Source: Lachnospiraceae bacterium (GTDB lineage Bacteria; Bacillota; Clostridia; Lachnospirales; Lachnospiraceae). Taken from it: DNA of 36,738 bases. How positions within the stretch are numbered: position 1 is the first letter of the stretch; every line of letters begins with the position of its first letter. This document shows, piece by piece, positions 16,556 to 23,078 of the stretch. The stretch is taken from assembly GCA_900763175.1 (NCBI GenBank), contig CAAFJI010000274.1, positions 1 through 36,738 of the forward strand, in the 5' to 3' direction. The position numbers and the translations under genes are program-made. The notes beneath the pieces are model-generated. The model saw only the letters and a list, made by a program, of their open reading frames with translations, did not search any database and was not told where the DNA came from.

Positions 16556-17133
16556 GTAGGGAACCTCCTGTTCATAATCTTACAAAACACCACCGCTGCC
16601 AGCGTGCTCATTGCAGTTGCGAATATAGCCGGGCCGGCTATTTGGGCGGGAGCGGGGCTGCCGTACTGGGCACGGTATGCGATGATGTTGATGGGGAGCA
16701 GCTGCAGGGAAGATACGTTGATGATAAGAAAGGTGCACATTGCCCTGCTGGCAGTGGTGCTATGTCCGTTGATGCGGTCCAGTTCCTGAAATGCGAGGAG
16801 GCCGGAGCTGGTACTGGCGTGGCTCAGGCCCAGGAAATTTGAGAGGAAATTTAAGGAAATATAATAGTTGGCTTTCTCCTCTTTTTCCAGTTCCGGAAAT
16901 AAAAAACGGAGCAGTGGATTTATTTTCCTTGCCAGCTTTTCCACCAGCCCTGCCTGCTCCGCAATTTTCATAATACCTGTCCAGAATGCAGTAATTCCTG
17001 CGATGGAGATAACCAGGTTCACTGCCTCCCTTGCTGAATTTACCACAGCTTCTGTCACATTTCCAAGTGTACCAGCAAAAATACTGTAAAGAAGCCCAAC
17101 GAGGATCATTCCGCTCCACAAATAATTCATCAT
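16552..17133 (-). CDS. spmA: Spore maturation protein A (SpmA)
   Basis: 193 aa, membrane protein with the nucleoside-recognition domain. WTGIMKIAEQAGLVEKLARK, PLLRFLFPELEKEEKANYYI and TTASRAMCTFLIINVSSLQL correspond to the conserved SpmA core. It works with SpmB in spore dehydration. The usual NMLGLGNAATPxGL stretch reads NFLGLSHASTSSGL here, a diverged version of the best-conserved motif. GGAG is 10 nt before the first ATG, favouring it over the adjacent second ATG. A candidate sigma-E promoter lies just upstream. Confidence 0.9.
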   Translation of the reverse strand: MMNYLWSGMILVGLLYSIFAGTLGNVTEAVVNSAREAVNLVISIAGITAFWTGIMKIAEQAGLVEKLARKINPLLRFLFPELEKEEKANYYISLNFLSNFLGLSHASTSSGLLAFQELDRINGHSTTASRAMCTFLIINVSSLQLLPINIIAYRAQYGSPAPAQIAGPAIFATAMSTLAAVVFCKIMNRRFPT

Positions 17134-17169
17134 ATAGAAAAAGCTCCATATTTTTCACAAATTTATATC

Positions 17170-17199
17170 AATATATGTGGGGAAGCCTTATCATTATGT
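17170..17199 (-). promoter_or_regulatory. Candidate sigma-E promoter of spmAB
   Basis: Minus strand ACATAAT (17193-17199), a 15-bp spacer and CATATATT (17170-17177) resemble the mother-cell sigma-E consensus (KMATATT, 13-15 bp, CATACAAT-like). It lies about 37-66 bp upstream of the spmA start, the right place. spmAB is sigma-E controlled in Bacillus subtilis. Confidence 0.4.
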
Positions 17200-17290
17200 C
17201 TGCACGATCAGCTTGTGTCACAAAAAAAATTTTGCCAAATATCCTGCACAGATTATCGACGTTTGGAAAAACACACCGCAGCACCTGGCG

Positions 17291-17827
17291 TTAAAATCCA
17301 AAATCCTCATAATCCTCTGGCAGAAACCTATGGTAAATAAAATGAAATCCCTCATCCTTAAAGCAATAATAATAAGTATCATCTGCCTTATCTATAAAGC
17401 GGATCCAGAAATCAAATTCTCCGTTATCCATAGGCTGGCTCTCTGTTTTCTCCCAGTATTCTTTAAATAATGCATTCAGTTTCTCTTCTGTACAGCCATG
17501 CTGCTGGACCAATTCCACCAGAACCTTGATAAACTCATTTTCCTTCATATTCTCATGAACATAGACACTTCCCTGCTCCGGAATATAAAAACAAAAGCGA
17601 TCTCCTCTGTGGCTGGCAGCCACTTCACCAAGCTTGTCAGTTACTTCCAGAGGCATTTTCCCCAGCCGTGCAGCCATTTCCTCAGCACTGTCCTGGGCAG
17701 AGAAAAAATGATTCAATGAAGAAAGAGGATAATACAAATGAATTTTTTCTTCTTTAAACCCAAGCTTGGCCTGCTCCTCTTTTATTACATCTATCAAACT
17801 GTTTTCCAGTTTTTCAAATCCGGTCAT
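17291..17827 (-). CDS. Hypothetical protein (possibly DUF3877-like)
   Basis: 178 aa, soluble, acidic, with no signal or membrane segment. It begins with a helical stretch (FEKLENSLIDVIKEEQAKLG) and has aromatic-rich strands such as FCFYIPEQGSVYVHENM and DDTYYYCFKDEGFHFIYHRF. The pattern recalls a small uncharacterised family of gut Clostridia (DUF3877), but this is from memory and not certain. Its start codon overlaps the end of the GNAT gene by 14 bp, so the two are co-translated and probably work together. No function is assigned. Confidence 0.75.
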   Translation of the reverse strand: MTGFEKLENSLIDVIKEEQAKLGFKEEKIHLYYPLSSLNHFFSAQDSAEEMAARLGKMPLEVTDKLGEVAASHRGDRFCFYIPEQGSVYVHENMKENEFIKVLVELVQQHGCTEEKLNALFKEYWEKTESQPMDNGEFDFWIRFIDKADDTYYYCFKDEGFHFIYHRFLPEDYEDFGF

Positions 17828-18605
17828 AAATTGATTCCTCCTGTTGTCTTACACAATATACGTAATATTCATGGCTGAAATGATAGCCTAATTTTTCCGC
17901 AAGCCCCACAGACATTTTATTAGCTGCATCCCAGTTGGGATAGAGTCCTCTTTTTTCGCATTCCAGAATAAGCCTTGCACCGCCAATGTACGCCAGCCCT
18001 TTTCTCCGGAAATCCTCACGGGTTACGACTTCGATTTCAATCCCTCCATAATAGCCAGAATAAGAAGAAATACCTGCCACGATTTCCCCATCTTTCAGGA
18101 GCACCACGCCAAGGCCAAATTCCTCATACAATGCATAATTCTCATAATTTATGGCCAGGTCCTTACTCCAGTCCGTGTTTCTGCAGCGGTCAAAAAGTTC
18201 CTGGTCTATCAGCTTCATTTCATATTCTGGAGAAAGGCTGTCAGCTGCTGCCTGAAGTTTCTTCAAATCGAAAACTCCCGGCTCCTTTTTTATGGCATAG
18301 CGTACTTTTTTCTCTGCCAGTCTGCCATAGCTCTCTTTGATCACCTTTGCCCATTCCGCATTCTGGGGAACCAGGATACGGGTCTTGGCCTGGCACCATT
18401 TCGGTGTGTATTTTACCATTTCTTCCATCGGTCGTCCGCTGAGGAAACAAAAATCTCCCAGCATAACCGCCCCGCTTCTCGGATTTTCCAGAGAATCCAC
18501 ATAAATACTCCCCATCACCCCCTGAACAGCCGCCCACACCACACTATCCTGCCAGCCGGAAAACAGAGCCTCCGCTTTCTTCACATCTTTCAACTCTTCT
18601 ATCAT
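17814..18605 (-). CDS. GNAT-family N-acetyltransferase (PF12746-like)
   Basis: 263 aa from ATG 18605. GGAG lies 7 nt upstream of this ATG and inside the longer in-frame ORF, so the ATG at 18620 is rejected. The N-terminal half (AVMLGDFCFLSGRPMEEM) and the C-terminal GNAT fold (about 130-263) match the GNAT acetyltransferase family related to zwittermicin-resistance protein ZmaR. The acetyl-CoA region reads IEIEVVTREDFRRKGLA (V-x-x-x-x-R-x-K-G-L-A). Substrate is unknown; small-molecule or antibiotic acetylation is possible but not shown. Operonic with the hypothetical gene downstream. Confidence 0.85.
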   Translation of the reverse strand: MIEELKDVKKAEALFSGWQDSVVWAAVQGVMGSIYVDSLENPRSGAVMLGDFCFLSGRPMEEMVKYTPKWCQAKTRILVPQNAEWAKVIKESYGRLAEKKVRYAIKKEPGVFDLKKLQAAADSLSPEYEMKLIDQELFDRCRNTDWSKDLAINYENYALYEEFGLGVVLLKDGEIVAGISSYSGYYGGIEIEVVTREDFRRKGLAYIGGARLILECEKRGLYPNWDAANKMSVGLAEKLGYHFSHEYYVYCVRQQEESIYDRI

Positions 18606-18645
18606 TATATATCTCCACACTTTCCAATAACCATTTATTTTCCAA

Positions 18646-18681
18646 ATATCACTTGTGATATAACACTACGGCTGATATACT
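18646..18681 (+). promoter_or_regulatory. Nitroreductase promoter with overlapping palindromic operator
   Basis: ATATCAC-TT-GTGATAT (18646-18661) is a perfect 7-bp inverted repeat. TTGTGA (18653-18658), a 17-bp spacer and TATACT (18676-18681) form a promoter whose -35 box lies in the palindrome, so a bound dimeric repressor would block it. The cognate regulator is not in the window. Confidence 0.5.
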
Positions 18682-18746
18682 TATACCATATAAAAGATGT
18701 TAGAGTCAAAAGGTATTTTGCACATACATTTTAAGGAGGTTTTCCC

Positions 18747-19286
18747 ATGGATTTTCAAACACTTATAGAAACAAGAAGAACTGTACGTAAATACAGCCCG
18801 GAGACGGATGTTACGAGAGAGCAGATTCTGGAAATGGTAAGGGCTGCACAGGAGGCGCCTTCCTGGAAGAATACGGAGACAGGACGGTATTACTGTGTTC
18901 TGTCTGAGGATATGAAGCTGAAGCTTCGTCAGGAATGCCTTGGCTATGCCAATAATGATGCAAAAGCAGAGCACGCAGCACTGATCGTTACTACCTTTGT
19001 CCACAACCACGCTGGATTCCAGACAGATGGAACCGCCGATAACGAAATCGGCAATGGCTGGGGCTGCTATGATCTGGGACTGCAGAACGAGAACCTGATC
19101 CTGAAAGCCACAGAACTTGGCCTTTCCACACTCATCATGGGACTTCGTGATGCAGACAAAATCCGTGAACTGCTTTCCATCCCGGAAGAAGAAACCATCG
19201 TTTCCGTAATCGCAGTAGGAAAGGCAGATGAGGAGCCCAGCCGCCCCAGACGAAGAGAACTGGATGAAGTTTTGAAATTCTTCTAG
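18747..19286 (+). CDS. Nitroreductase-family FMN oxidoreductase
   Basis: 179 aa. The N-terminal ETRRTVRKYSPETDVTREQI motif is the FMN-contacting start of the nitroreductase family. APSWKNTETGRYYCV, GWGCYDLGLQNENLILKATE and LGLSTLIMGLRD follow in the usual order. It probably uses NAD(P)H to reduce nitro compounds, quinones or flavins in the cytosol. The length matches the short (about 170-180 aa) members. TAAGGAGG lies 9 nt before the ATG. A 282-aa ORF on the opposite strand covers this gene and is rejected. Confidence 0.9.
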   Translation: MDFQTLIETRRTVRKYSPETDVTREQILEMVRAAQEAPSWKNTETGRYYCVLSEDMKLKLRQECLGYANNDAKAEHAALIVTTFVHNHAGFQTDGTADNEIGNGWGCYDLGLQNENLILKATELGLSTLIMGLRDADKIRELLSIPEEETIVSVIAVGKADEEPSRPRRRELDEVLKFF

Positions 19287-19326
19287 AGCGTGCCCCCCGA
19301 ATGCTTTCTGCAAGATGGAGCACACC
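19285..19326. repeat. Copy of a candidate interspersed repeat
   Basis: AGAGCGTGC at 19285 begins a stretch matching 1624-1652 at 23 of 29 positions without gaps (shared AGAGCGTGC, CCC, AAT, TT, CTGCAA). It starts at the nitroreductase stop codon and leads into the palindrome cluster. Both copies are in intergenic DNA. Confidence 0.35.
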
Positions 19327-19425
19327 CTAATACAGAAACAAATAAAAAAGAATCCTGCTTGCAGGATTCTCCGCCTACGGCGGGTCGCTTCAGCGACATC
19401 TACCTTTCCACCGCAGTGCAATCCT

Positions 19426-19443
19426 GCCCGGTAGGGCTTTTTT
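19426..19443 (+). terminator. Intrinsic terminator of the nitroreductase gene
   Basis: GCCC-GGTA-GGGC followed directly by six T residues on the plus strand. The stem is short (4 bp, GC only), and the T-run doubles as the outer end of the next, larger hairpin. Confidence 0.45.
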
Positions 19444-19481
19444 ATGCAATAGGGGATTCCAACGGAATTTCCTATTGCATA

Positions 19482-19533
19482 AAAAATGTCCTGCCAGGCA
19501 GTGTCAACGCACCACCTGTAACAGGACATTTTT
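19482..19533 (-). terminator. Intrinsic terminator of the fruK-ended operon
   Basis: Perfect 12-bp arms AAAAATGTCCTG (19482-19493) and CAGGACATTTTT (19522-19533) enclose 28 nt that can form smaller hairpins of their own. Read on the minus strand the stem ends in CAGGACATTTTTT. It lies about 95 bp after the stop codon of the kinase gene. Confidence 0.55.
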
Positions 19534-19627
19534 CCACAAACATACTCTCAATCAGGATATCTTTTCCACCAAACTGTGCAAAATCATGAAAACTACACCA
19601 TGCAGCCTTTGTATATATCTCACACAA

Positions 19628-20554
19628 TTAAAGTCTCTCTATCTCCTGCACCCCTGAGCCATACAGCTCCTCAATCTGCTCCTTCGTCGCAAGATCCTCA
19701 TGAAACGCAGTGGCACTTCCCGCTGCAGAACCCAGACGGAAAGCAGTTTCCGGATTCTTCTCCTTTTCATATCCAGCCAGGAACCCAGCCACCATGGAAT
19801 CCCCTGCACCAACAGAGTTTTTCAAGGTACCTCTAAAAGCCGGAAGCTTATAAGCATTTTTATCACGGTCAACCAGAATTGCCCCATCACCGCCCATGGA
19901 AATAAGCACATTTTCCGCTCCCTCATCCTGAAGCCTCTGTGCATACTCCACCGTTTCTGCGTCACTTTCAATGGTTACACCAAACAGGTCTGCCAGCTCC
20001 TGACGATTAGGCTTGATCAGAAATGGATGATAGCAAAGCGTTTTCCGAAGAAGATTTCCCGTAGCATCTACTACTGCGTGAATCCCCTTCCCAGCTATTT
20101 TTTCCAAAATCTTCTCATAAATATCATTAGGAAGAGAGCCTGGAATACTTCCTGCCAGCACCAGGTAATCATCCTCTTTCATCTGCTCGATCCTGGAAAA
20201 AAGCCGCTCCACCTCTTCACTGTCAATCTCCGGCCCTTTGGCATTAATCTCCGTCTCCTGTGCACCCTTCAGCTTCACATTGATCCTGGAAAAACCTTTT
20301 TTCACCGTAATAAAATCTGTACAGATTCCCAGCTTCTTCAGTTCCTCATCAATTACACTACCGGTAAATCCCGCCACAAAGCCAAGAGCCGTATTTTCCA
20401 CACCAAGAGCACACAGCACTCTGGAAACATTAATCCCCTTTCCGCCATAGAAAATATCTTCACTCTGTGAACGGTTGGTTTCTCCGATTTCCAGCGGCTT
20501 ATCCATTCGCATGATATAATCCAGTGCCGGATTGAATGTAACAGTATAAATCAT
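19628..20554 (-). CDS. fruK: 1-phosphofructokinase-type PfkB sugar-phosphate kinase (FruK/LacC family)
   Basis: 308 aa. PfkB hallmarks: TFNPALDYIMRMD at the N-terminus, GGKGINVSRVL (37-47), a middle region LVLAGSIPGSLP, LIKPNRQEL, and the catalytic anion hole GAGD (249-252, Asp252) in NSVGAGDSMVAGFLAGY. Family members phosphorylate fructose-1-phosphate, tagatose-6-phosphate or related sugar phosphates with ATP to give bisphosphates for aldolase. It is the last gene of the ABC-importer operon, 10 bp after the dehydrogenase gene, so its substrate is probably the product of that enzyme. FruK versus LacC specificity cannot be settled by eye. Confidence 0.85.
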   Translation of the reverse strand: MIYTVTFNPALDYIMRMDKPLEIGETNRSQSEDIFYGGKGINVSRVLCALGVENTALGFVAGFTGSVIDEELKKLGICTDFITVKKGFSRINVKLKGAQETEINAKGPEIDSEEVERLFSRIEQMKEDDYLVLAGSIPGSLPNDIYEKILEKIAGKGIHAVVDATGNLLRKTLCYHPFLIKPNRQELADLFGVTIESDAETVEYAQRLQDEGAENVLISMGGDGAILVDRDKNAYKLPAFRGTLKNSVGAGDSMVAGFLAGYEKEKNPETAFRLGSAAGSATAFHEDLATKEQIEELYGSGVQEIERL

Positions 20555-20564
20555 AGGAGCCTCC

Positions 20565-21827
20565 TTATTCTACTCCGAAATGCTCAAAGAGAATCTTCTC
20601 TGCTTCCGGATTCCACAATCCCTGATGAGCAGCACAGGAATCAGCCAGTTTCTTAAAGAATGGGTCTGTTTTTCCAAGCTCTGCGAAATCGTCAATAGCT
20701 GTCATCGGCATACTGATCTGTGTATATGCCAGCTTCTTTCCGCCTTTGATGTGAGGCAGATTCAGGGTAGTCTCTGCAACACTGTCAAGACCTCCCACAT
20801 GAGTAATCATAACAGACGGATCAAGAGTGCCCTCTGCAGCCAATTTATTTGCTTCGATCAGGTCATCATTATTTCCGCCTGTAGTTCCCATAATATGAGT
20901 ACTTGTGTAATGGCAGTCATAAAGATTGATCATAGCGCTGAACTTCTTGTCGGTAGGGCCAGAAAAGAAGTTCATGCAGCCATCAAAAGCCATAAGACGG
21001 TTTCCAAGCTCGCATACAGCCGGTACCGGAACAAAAACAAATACATCATCATATCCGTGGCCTTCTGTAATGTTCATCAGCTTTTCATATTCATCATTAT
21101 CTTTGGCAGTATTTACGTAATGAAGTTCCACACCATGCTCTGCAGCATATTTTTCTGTAATAACAGTACGTGCACGCTGGATCTTCGCCTCATCAATATC
21201 CGTTACCACGATTCTCTTCGGGTGATACTCGCAGATAATCCCATAAGCAACAGCACCCAGTCCCATAGGGCCGCAGCCACCAAGAATCAGGATATTTCCA
21301 CCCTTTTTCGTTCCCATTTCATGGTTGTAATTCTGCTTGTTTGTGTGATAGCAGGCATGATAGCCACCAATGATACAGCTCATTGGCTCTCCAAGAGAAG
21401 CCTTGTAAAAGCTGTCCCCGTTAAACGGCATCAGTGCCCCAAGCTCCATTGTCTCGTGAGGGAAAATACAGTAGGTGGTATCTCCGCCGTAATATTCATA
21501 AGAATAGCCCGGAGATGCCAGACTGCCTTTATAATTCAGTGCAGGCTGCTGTGCAAAACGCATTCCGGGTTTAAACTGATCTTTCCATTTCTCGCCAACC
21601 TCTACGATCACGCCTGCAAATTCATGACCTACAATAACCGGATTGGTGTCAATATTCTGCGGTGCTCTCTTATGGCTCTTTCCCTGTTCCACCAATTTAT
21701 ACGTAGACATACAAATACTGTCACTATAAATTTTTGCCAGGATCTCATCATCCTTAATTGGCGGAAGCTCAAACTCTTCCAGTCTTAAGTCTCTGGTTCC
21801 GTACATTCTTACTGCCTTCGCTTTCAT
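20565..21827 (-). CDS. Zinc-type sugar-phosphate dehydrogenase, L-sorbose-1-phosphate reductase (SorE)-like
   Basis: 420 aa from ATG 21827, which has AAAGGAG 10 nt upstream; the in-frame upstream ATG at 21854 lies before this site. Medium-chain dehydrogenase fold: catalytic zinc ligands Cys39 and GHE with His68/Glu69, a nucleotide-binding GGCGPMG (183-189), and no four-cysteine structural-zinc lobe. The long insert QQPALNYKGSLASPGYSYEY is like the sorbose-phosphate reductase subgroup, which in Klebsiella converts L-sorbose-1-phosphate to glucitol-6-phosphate with NADPH. It lies between the binding-protein and PfkB genes, supporting a role on imported or phosphorylated ketose or hexitol. Exact substrate is inference. 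Confidence 0.75.
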   Translation of the reverse strand: MKAKAVRMYGTRDLRLEEFELPPIKDDEILAKIYSDSICMSTYKLVEQGKSHKRAPQNIDTNPVIVGHEFAGVIVEVGEKWKDQFKPGMRFAQQPALNYKGSLASPGYSYEYYGGDTTYCIFPHETMELGALMPFNGDSFYKASLGEPMSCIIGGYHACYHTNKQNYNHEMGTKKGGNILILGGCGPMGLGAVAYGIICEYHPKRIVVTDIDEAKIQRARTVITEKYAAEHGVELHYVNTAKDNDEYEKLMNITEGHGYDDVFVFVPVPAVCELGNRLMAFDGCMNFFSGPTDKKFSAMINLYDCHYTSTHIMGTTGGNNDDLIEANKLAAEGTLDPSVMITHVGGLDSVAETTLNLPHIKGGKKLAYTQISMPMTAIDDFAELGKTDPFFKKLADSCAAHQGLWNPEAEKILFEHFGVE

Positions 21828-21872
21828 AATAACAAAACTCCTTTCAAATCTCAAGTCTGCCTGATATATGTA

Positions 21873-21895
21873 TCCCCCGGTTGTCTGCCGGGGGA
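21873..21895 (-). other. GC-rich hairpin between binding-protein and dehydrogenase genes
   Basis: TCCCCCGG (21873-21880) and CCGGGGGA (21888-21895) form a perfect 8-bp stem with a 7-nt loop. No U-tract follows on the minus strand, so it is more likely an mRNA 3-prime protector that raises binding-protein message over downstream genes than a terminator. Confidence 0.5.
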
Positions 21896-21947
21896 CCAGA
21901 TTTCACTATTCTTCTGTTTTAAAGTAATCCTTGGAACAAAGCTTTTA

Positions 21948-23012
21948 TCAACCGTTCAGGTCTGCATACATCTCTGTAAATTTGTTGATCATCTCGTCTT
22001 TGTGCTCTGCAAGATAGTCATAGTCAAGATCTACAAGACCAAGTGTGTCGCTGTCCGGAAGACCTTTCAGATCACAGTTTCCGTTGGAACCACGGCCTGC
22101 TGAAACCTCTGCTCTTGCATCCTGGAACTCTGCGGAAGAAAGAAGATCCATCATAGCCTGCGCTGCTTCAAGGTTTGGAGCTGTCTTAACGATTGCAGCA
22201 CCACCAGCCATTGCTGTATTGCCTTCTTTCATGTATACGCACTCAATAGGTGCACCGTCATTGATCATAGCGACAACGCTGGACTCATAGGAAAGACCTG
22301 CCACGTACTCGCCGTTGCTTACAAGGTTAAATACATCCTTGGAAGAAGTTGTGGAGAAAGTCTGCGGAATCAGCTCTTTAATGTAATCCCAGCCTTTCTC
22401 ATCGTCAAAGCTGTCACCCATTGTTGCCAGTACAGTCTGCAGCTGACGATATCCAGAGGAAGAAGCATCCGGTGCTGCGATAATGATCTTGCCTTCCAGT
22501 TCCGGCTGAAGGAGGTCTTCATAGCCTTCAATCTTAATTCCAAGCTCATCTCTTAACTCTGGGTTTACTGCCAGGCACATCACCTGAACATCATAGAAGG
22601 TGTAATATCCAGCTGCGTCATGGTAATCCTGCTCTTCATCACAGGCAGCTGTATATGGCTGGAGAATATCATGATAGCTTTCACCATCTGCCGCAAACAA
22701 ACCTCCGATTACAACATCTGCATCTGTAGACTCATCACTTCTGATCTTTGTTGCCAGAGTTCCGATGGAGTCTGCCTGGATCTCAAGACTGCAGTCCGGA
22801 TAATACTTGGACCACAGATCCTGTAATACCTCCTGCTGTGTCTCTTCCATCGTAGTATAAACAGTCAGCTTTCCAGTTACCTTATCCGCCTCTCTTACAT
22901 AATAAGGACGGTCACCCTCTGCCTCTGCTGCTACCGGTACGCATACGGTAGATGCCATCATAGCTGCTGCCATTGTTGCGGATAAAACCTTCGTCATTGT
23001 CCTTCTCTTCAT
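21948..23012 (-). CDS. Fbp/Afu-type ABC transporter substrate-binding protein
   Basis: 354 aa from ATG 23012, which has AAGGAAA upstream; the ORF could extend to 23072 but those residues are charged and precede the signal peptide. A Sec signal peptide (1 to about 29) ends in VPVAA; Cys24 lies in STVC, not a valid lipobox. The mature protein has the type-2 periplasmic-binding fold of the ferric-iron/sugar-phosphate/spermidine group: KLTVYTTMEETQQEVL, DVVIGGLFAADGESY, IIIAAPDASSSGYRQL, GEYVAGLSYESSVV. Family members bind ferric iron (FbpA) or hexose phosphates (AfuA). Neighbouring sugar-phosphate enzymes favour a phosphorylated sugar. AGNOSTIC alternatives include iron. Confidence 0.85.
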   Translation of the reverse strand: MKRRTMTKVLSATMAAAMMASTVCVPVAAEAEGDRPYYVREADKVTGKLTVYTTMEETQQEVLQDLWSKYYPDCSLEIQADSIGTLATKIRSDESTDADVVIGGLFAADGESYHDILQPYTAACDEEQDYHDAAGYYTFYDVQVMCLAVNPELRDELGIKIEGYEDLLQPELEGKIIIAAPDASSSGYRQLQTVLATMGDSFDDEKGWDYIKELIPQTFSTTSSKDVFNLVSNGEYVAGLSYESSVVAMINDGAPIECVYMKEGNTAMAGGAAIVKTAPNLEAAQAMMDLLSSAEFQDARAEVSAGRGSNGNCDLKGLPDSDTLGLVDLDYDYLAEHKDEMINKFTEMYADLNG

Positions 23013-23078
23013 AATCTTTTCCTTCTTTCTTATATAGTTTTTATTCAAACGGATATTCACCATCCGTTTCATTACCTG

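Larger units (their letters stand above)
19349..19533. repeat. Cluster of consecutive stem-loops in a gene-free stretch
   Basis: The 341 bp between the convergent nitroreductase and fruK-like genes holds no credible gene. It contains AGAATCCTGC-TT-GCAGGATTCT (19349-19370); CCGCC-TAC-GGCGG (19371-19383); GTCGCT-TC-AGCGAC (19384-19397); GCCC-GGTA-GGGC plus T6 (19426-19443); a 23-bp hairpin (19438-19486, arms TTTTTTATGCAATAGG and CCTATTGCATAAAAAA, two inner G-T pairs, 3-nt loop); and AAAAATGTCCTG/CAGGACATTTTT (19482-19533). This is more than terminators need and may be a palindromic interspersed element. Confidence 0.7.

Noticed and set aside
18681..19529. 282-aa minus-strand ORF
   Set aside because: It lies antisense to the well-supported nitroreductase and runs through the palindrome cluster; it has no recognisable domain and no ribosome site.
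20580..21788. 402-aa plus-strand ORF
   Set aside because: Antisense shadow of the SorE-like dehydrogenase; cysteine- and histidine-rich composition typical of reverse-frame translation.
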